DNA of 13,184 nt, from the NCBI GenBank assembly GCA_002714465.1, contig PAXL01000002.1, forward strand, positions 1-13,184, given 5' to 3'. Positions 11,756 to 13,184 of the stretch are shown one piece after another. Source of the stretch: Gemmatimonadota bacterium. GTDB taxonomy: Bacteria > Latescibacterota > UBA2968. A model generated the notes under the pieces. It was given only the letters and a program-made list of their open reading frames with translations. It was not told the origin of the DNA and made no database searches. Position numbers and translations under genes: made by a program. Each line of letters begins with the position of its first letter. Within the stretch, counting starts at the first letter, position 1.

Positions 11756-13184
11756 TGGCTGGAACCAAGCCCATCGTCATCAATATTCAGGGCGACGATT
11801 CCAACCTACGGAAAGTCCTCAAAGGCGCAGCAGGTCGAGTCGACGGCTTCGCCAAGAAGATCGGCAAGCTCGGCGTCAAGGCTGGCACCGTTTTCGCTGC
11901 TACAGCTGGAGCCGTAGGCGTCACAGGCATCAAGGCCTTCGGCGAGTTCGAGAAGGGTATGCAGGAGGTCTTCACCCTCATCCCTGACGCAGGCAAAGAG
12001 ACCTTCGACAAACTAGAGAAACAAGTCAAAGACTTCTCCAAAGAGTTCGGCGTCCTACCTGAGAAAACGATTCCTGCCCTGTACCAAGCAATCTCGGCAG
12101 GTGTACCTCGGGACAATGTGTTCGAGTTCCTCGAAGTCGCACAGAAAGCAGCGAAGGGCGGCGTCACCGACCTAGAGACAGCAGTCGACGGCATCAGTTC
12201 CGTCGTCAACGCTTACGGCTCAGAGGTCCTCTCGGCAGGTGAAGCCAGCGACCTTCTTTTCACAGCTGTCAAGCTCGGCAAAACCGACTTCGCTCAACTG
12301 AGCGCCTCTGTCTTCCAAGTCGCTCCGATCGCATCAGCAGTAGGCATCGACTTCGAGAACCTGACAGCAGCCTTCGCCAACCTCACCGCCCAAGGCGTTC
12401 CGACCTCGGTCGCAGCGACCCAGATGAAGGGAGCGATGGCGGAGCTCGCCAAAGAAGGCACAAAAGCAGACGTCGCCTTCCGAGACCTCACTGGTCAAGG
12501 TCTACAGACGTTCCTGAAGAATGGTGGCTCCTTCGAGGAGGCCATTGTCAAACTCAAAGAAGGAGCCGACAAAGCAGGCATCAGCGTGCTTGACCTTTTC
12601 GGAAGTGTGGAGGCAGGTCAGGCGATCCTCGCTCTCACAGCAGATGGAGGAGCCGCATTCAGCGACTCCCTCGAAGCTATGCGAGGTTCAGCTGGAGCCA
12701 CTGAGACAGCCTTCGAGACAATGAACAAAGGCTTCTCCGCCGACATGGAGAAGATCAAAGCGAACCTCAAAGTCCTCTCCATCGAAATCGGATCACGCCT
12801 CGCACCGTTCGTCGCTAAAGCCTCAGCAGCAATCCTCAAAGGATTCCAAAAACTCGGACCCACACTCAAAAAACTCAGAGAACGAGCAACAGAGCTCGCA
12901 GAAAACATCCGAGAACGAGCACTCCCAATCCTCCGCAGACTCCGAGACATCTTCGTCATCGTCGCAGAGAAGACCATGCAGGTCTGGTCGGCGATCTACG
13001 AGTACCTCGCACCAGGCATCAAAGACCTCGCAGACAAAGTCAGAGACCTAGCCGAAAACGCATTCGCCAAACTCAGAGAGATCTTCGACTCGATCCCCTG
13101 GACCCAAGTGTTCGAGGCGATCGCAGAGTTCGCAGAAAAAGCTCGGGCAGCTGTCATGGACTTCGTCCGAGACATCCCCAACAA
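11755..13184 (+). CDS. Tail tape-measure protein, N-terminal part (cut by window end)
   Basis: The frame opens at ATG 11755 and runs past the window end, giving at least 476 residues. The protein sets tail length and is ejected with the DNA. Residues 38-62 are Ala/Gly/Val-rich and membrane-like (KAGTVFAATAGAVGVTG). Residues 65 to about 340 match the TP901-type conserved core: FEKGMQEVFTLIPDAGKETF, VKDFSKEFGVLPEK, AISAGVP, EVAQKAAKGGVTDLETAVDGI, LLFTAVKLGKTDFAQLS and LTAQGVPTSVAATQMKGA. After about 350 it turns into helical, Lys/Arg/Glu-rich repeat sequence (KLRERATELAENIRERALPI and similar). The start is firmly fixed by AGGAGG in a palindrome. The full length and C-terminal domains cannot be judged. 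Confidence 0.93.
   Translation, partial: MAGTKPIVINIQGDDSNLRKVLKGAAGRVDGFAKKIGKLGVKAGTVFAATAGAVGVTGIKAFGEFEKGMQEVFTLIPDAGKETFDKLEKQVKDFSKEFGVLPEKTIPALYQAISAGVPRDNVFEFLEVAQKAAKGGVTDLETAVDGISSVVNAYGSEVLSAGEASDLLFTAVKLGKTDFAQLSASVFQVAPIASAVGIDFENLTAAFANLTAQGVPTSVAATQMKGAMAELAKEGTKADVAFRDLTGQGLQTFLKNGGSFEEAIVKLKEGADKAGISVLDLFGSVEAGQAILALTADGGAAFSDSLEAMRGSAGATETAFETMNKGFSADMEKIKANLKVLSIEIGSRLAPFVAKASAAILKGFQKLGPTLKKLRERATELAENIRERALPILRRLRDIFVIVAEKTMQVWSAIYEYLAPGIKDLADKVRDLAENAFAKLREIFDSIPWTQVFEAIAEFAEKARAAVMDFVRDIPN
12878..12921 (+). repeat. 11-base direct repeat, 33-base period, inside the tape-measure gene
   Basis: GAGAACGAGCA occurs at 12878-12888 and again at 12911-12921, exactly 33 bases (11 codons) apart. 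Both copies encode RERA. An 11-residue period is typical of the long helices of tape-measure proteins, and repeat number can relate to tail length. Related LA(D/E)..R.LAEN strings recur to about 13060. Confidence 0.5.

Noticed and set aside
11787..12977. Long minus-strand frames opposite the tape-measure gene
   Set aside because: They mirror the + strand codons of a recognisable tape-measure protein and have no ribosome site or motif.
1..13184. CRISPR array, insertion sequence, integrase or attachment site
   Set aside because: No regular repeats with spacers, transposase or recombinase motifs, or long terminal inverted repeats were seen on either strand.

Overview
The window looks like the packaging and structural (virion) half of a tailed-phage genome or prophage. 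It probably belongs to a siphovirus with an HK97-type head, since tail tube and tape-measure genes are present but no sheath gene is seen. All supported genes lie on the + strand and are tightly packed (gaps of a few bases, or ATGA/GTGA-type overlaps). They use Shine-Dalgarno starts, including several GTG starts. The sequence is moderately GC-rich, with a striking preference for CGA arginine codons and for the strings TCGA and GAGCTC. A P27-family small terminase, an HK97-type head and the small head/tail proteins fit phages of Actinobacteria or a related high-GC Gram-positive lineage, but this host assignment is an inference. No integrase, repressor, tRNA or bacterial gene is visible, so lysogeny cannot be judged.

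Layout: 1-80 is a non-coding leader with a strong inverted repeat, a T-run and a 12-bp palindrome. 81-473 encodes a small lysozyme/transglycosylase-like protein with an N-terminal hydrophobic segment. 499-948 is the small terminase. 965-2914 is a complete class II (adenosylcobalamin-dependent) ribonucleotide reductase of the monomeric RTPR type, placed inside the packaging cassette. 2921-4363 is the large terminase. 4372-5574 is an unusual protein that joins a short Cys-containing module, a P-loop kinase-like domain and an HK97-type prohead protease. 5626-6837 is the major capsid protein, followed by a strong hairpin. 6922-7122 is a small head-region protein, 7132-8025 a head-tail adaptor with an extra N-terminal beta-rich domain, and 8034-9242 the portal. 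9243-9680 is a probable tail terminator, 9677-9889 a small unknown protein, 9886-10866 the tail tube, 10866-11351 an HK97 gp10-like protein, 11348-11602 and 11608-11745 two small tail-assembly-chaperone-like genes, and 11755 onward the tape-measure protein, cut by the window end.

How the genes work together: the terminases package DNA through the portal into a prohead made of the capsid protein and matured by the protease. The adaptor, terminator and gp10-like proteins join head to tail. The tube, chaperones and tape measure build a non-contractile tail. The reductase would supply dNTPs for phage DNA synthesis and is co-transcribed here with late packaging genes. The order is atypical: the portal lies after the capsid and adaptor rather than between large terminase and protease.

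The most notable items are the kinase-protease fusion, which has a plausible internal start exactly at the domain boundary; the reductase between terS and terL; the repeated placement of Shine-Dalgarno sequences inside short palindromes or fused to the TAG stop of the upstream gene; and the large excess of GAGCTC.
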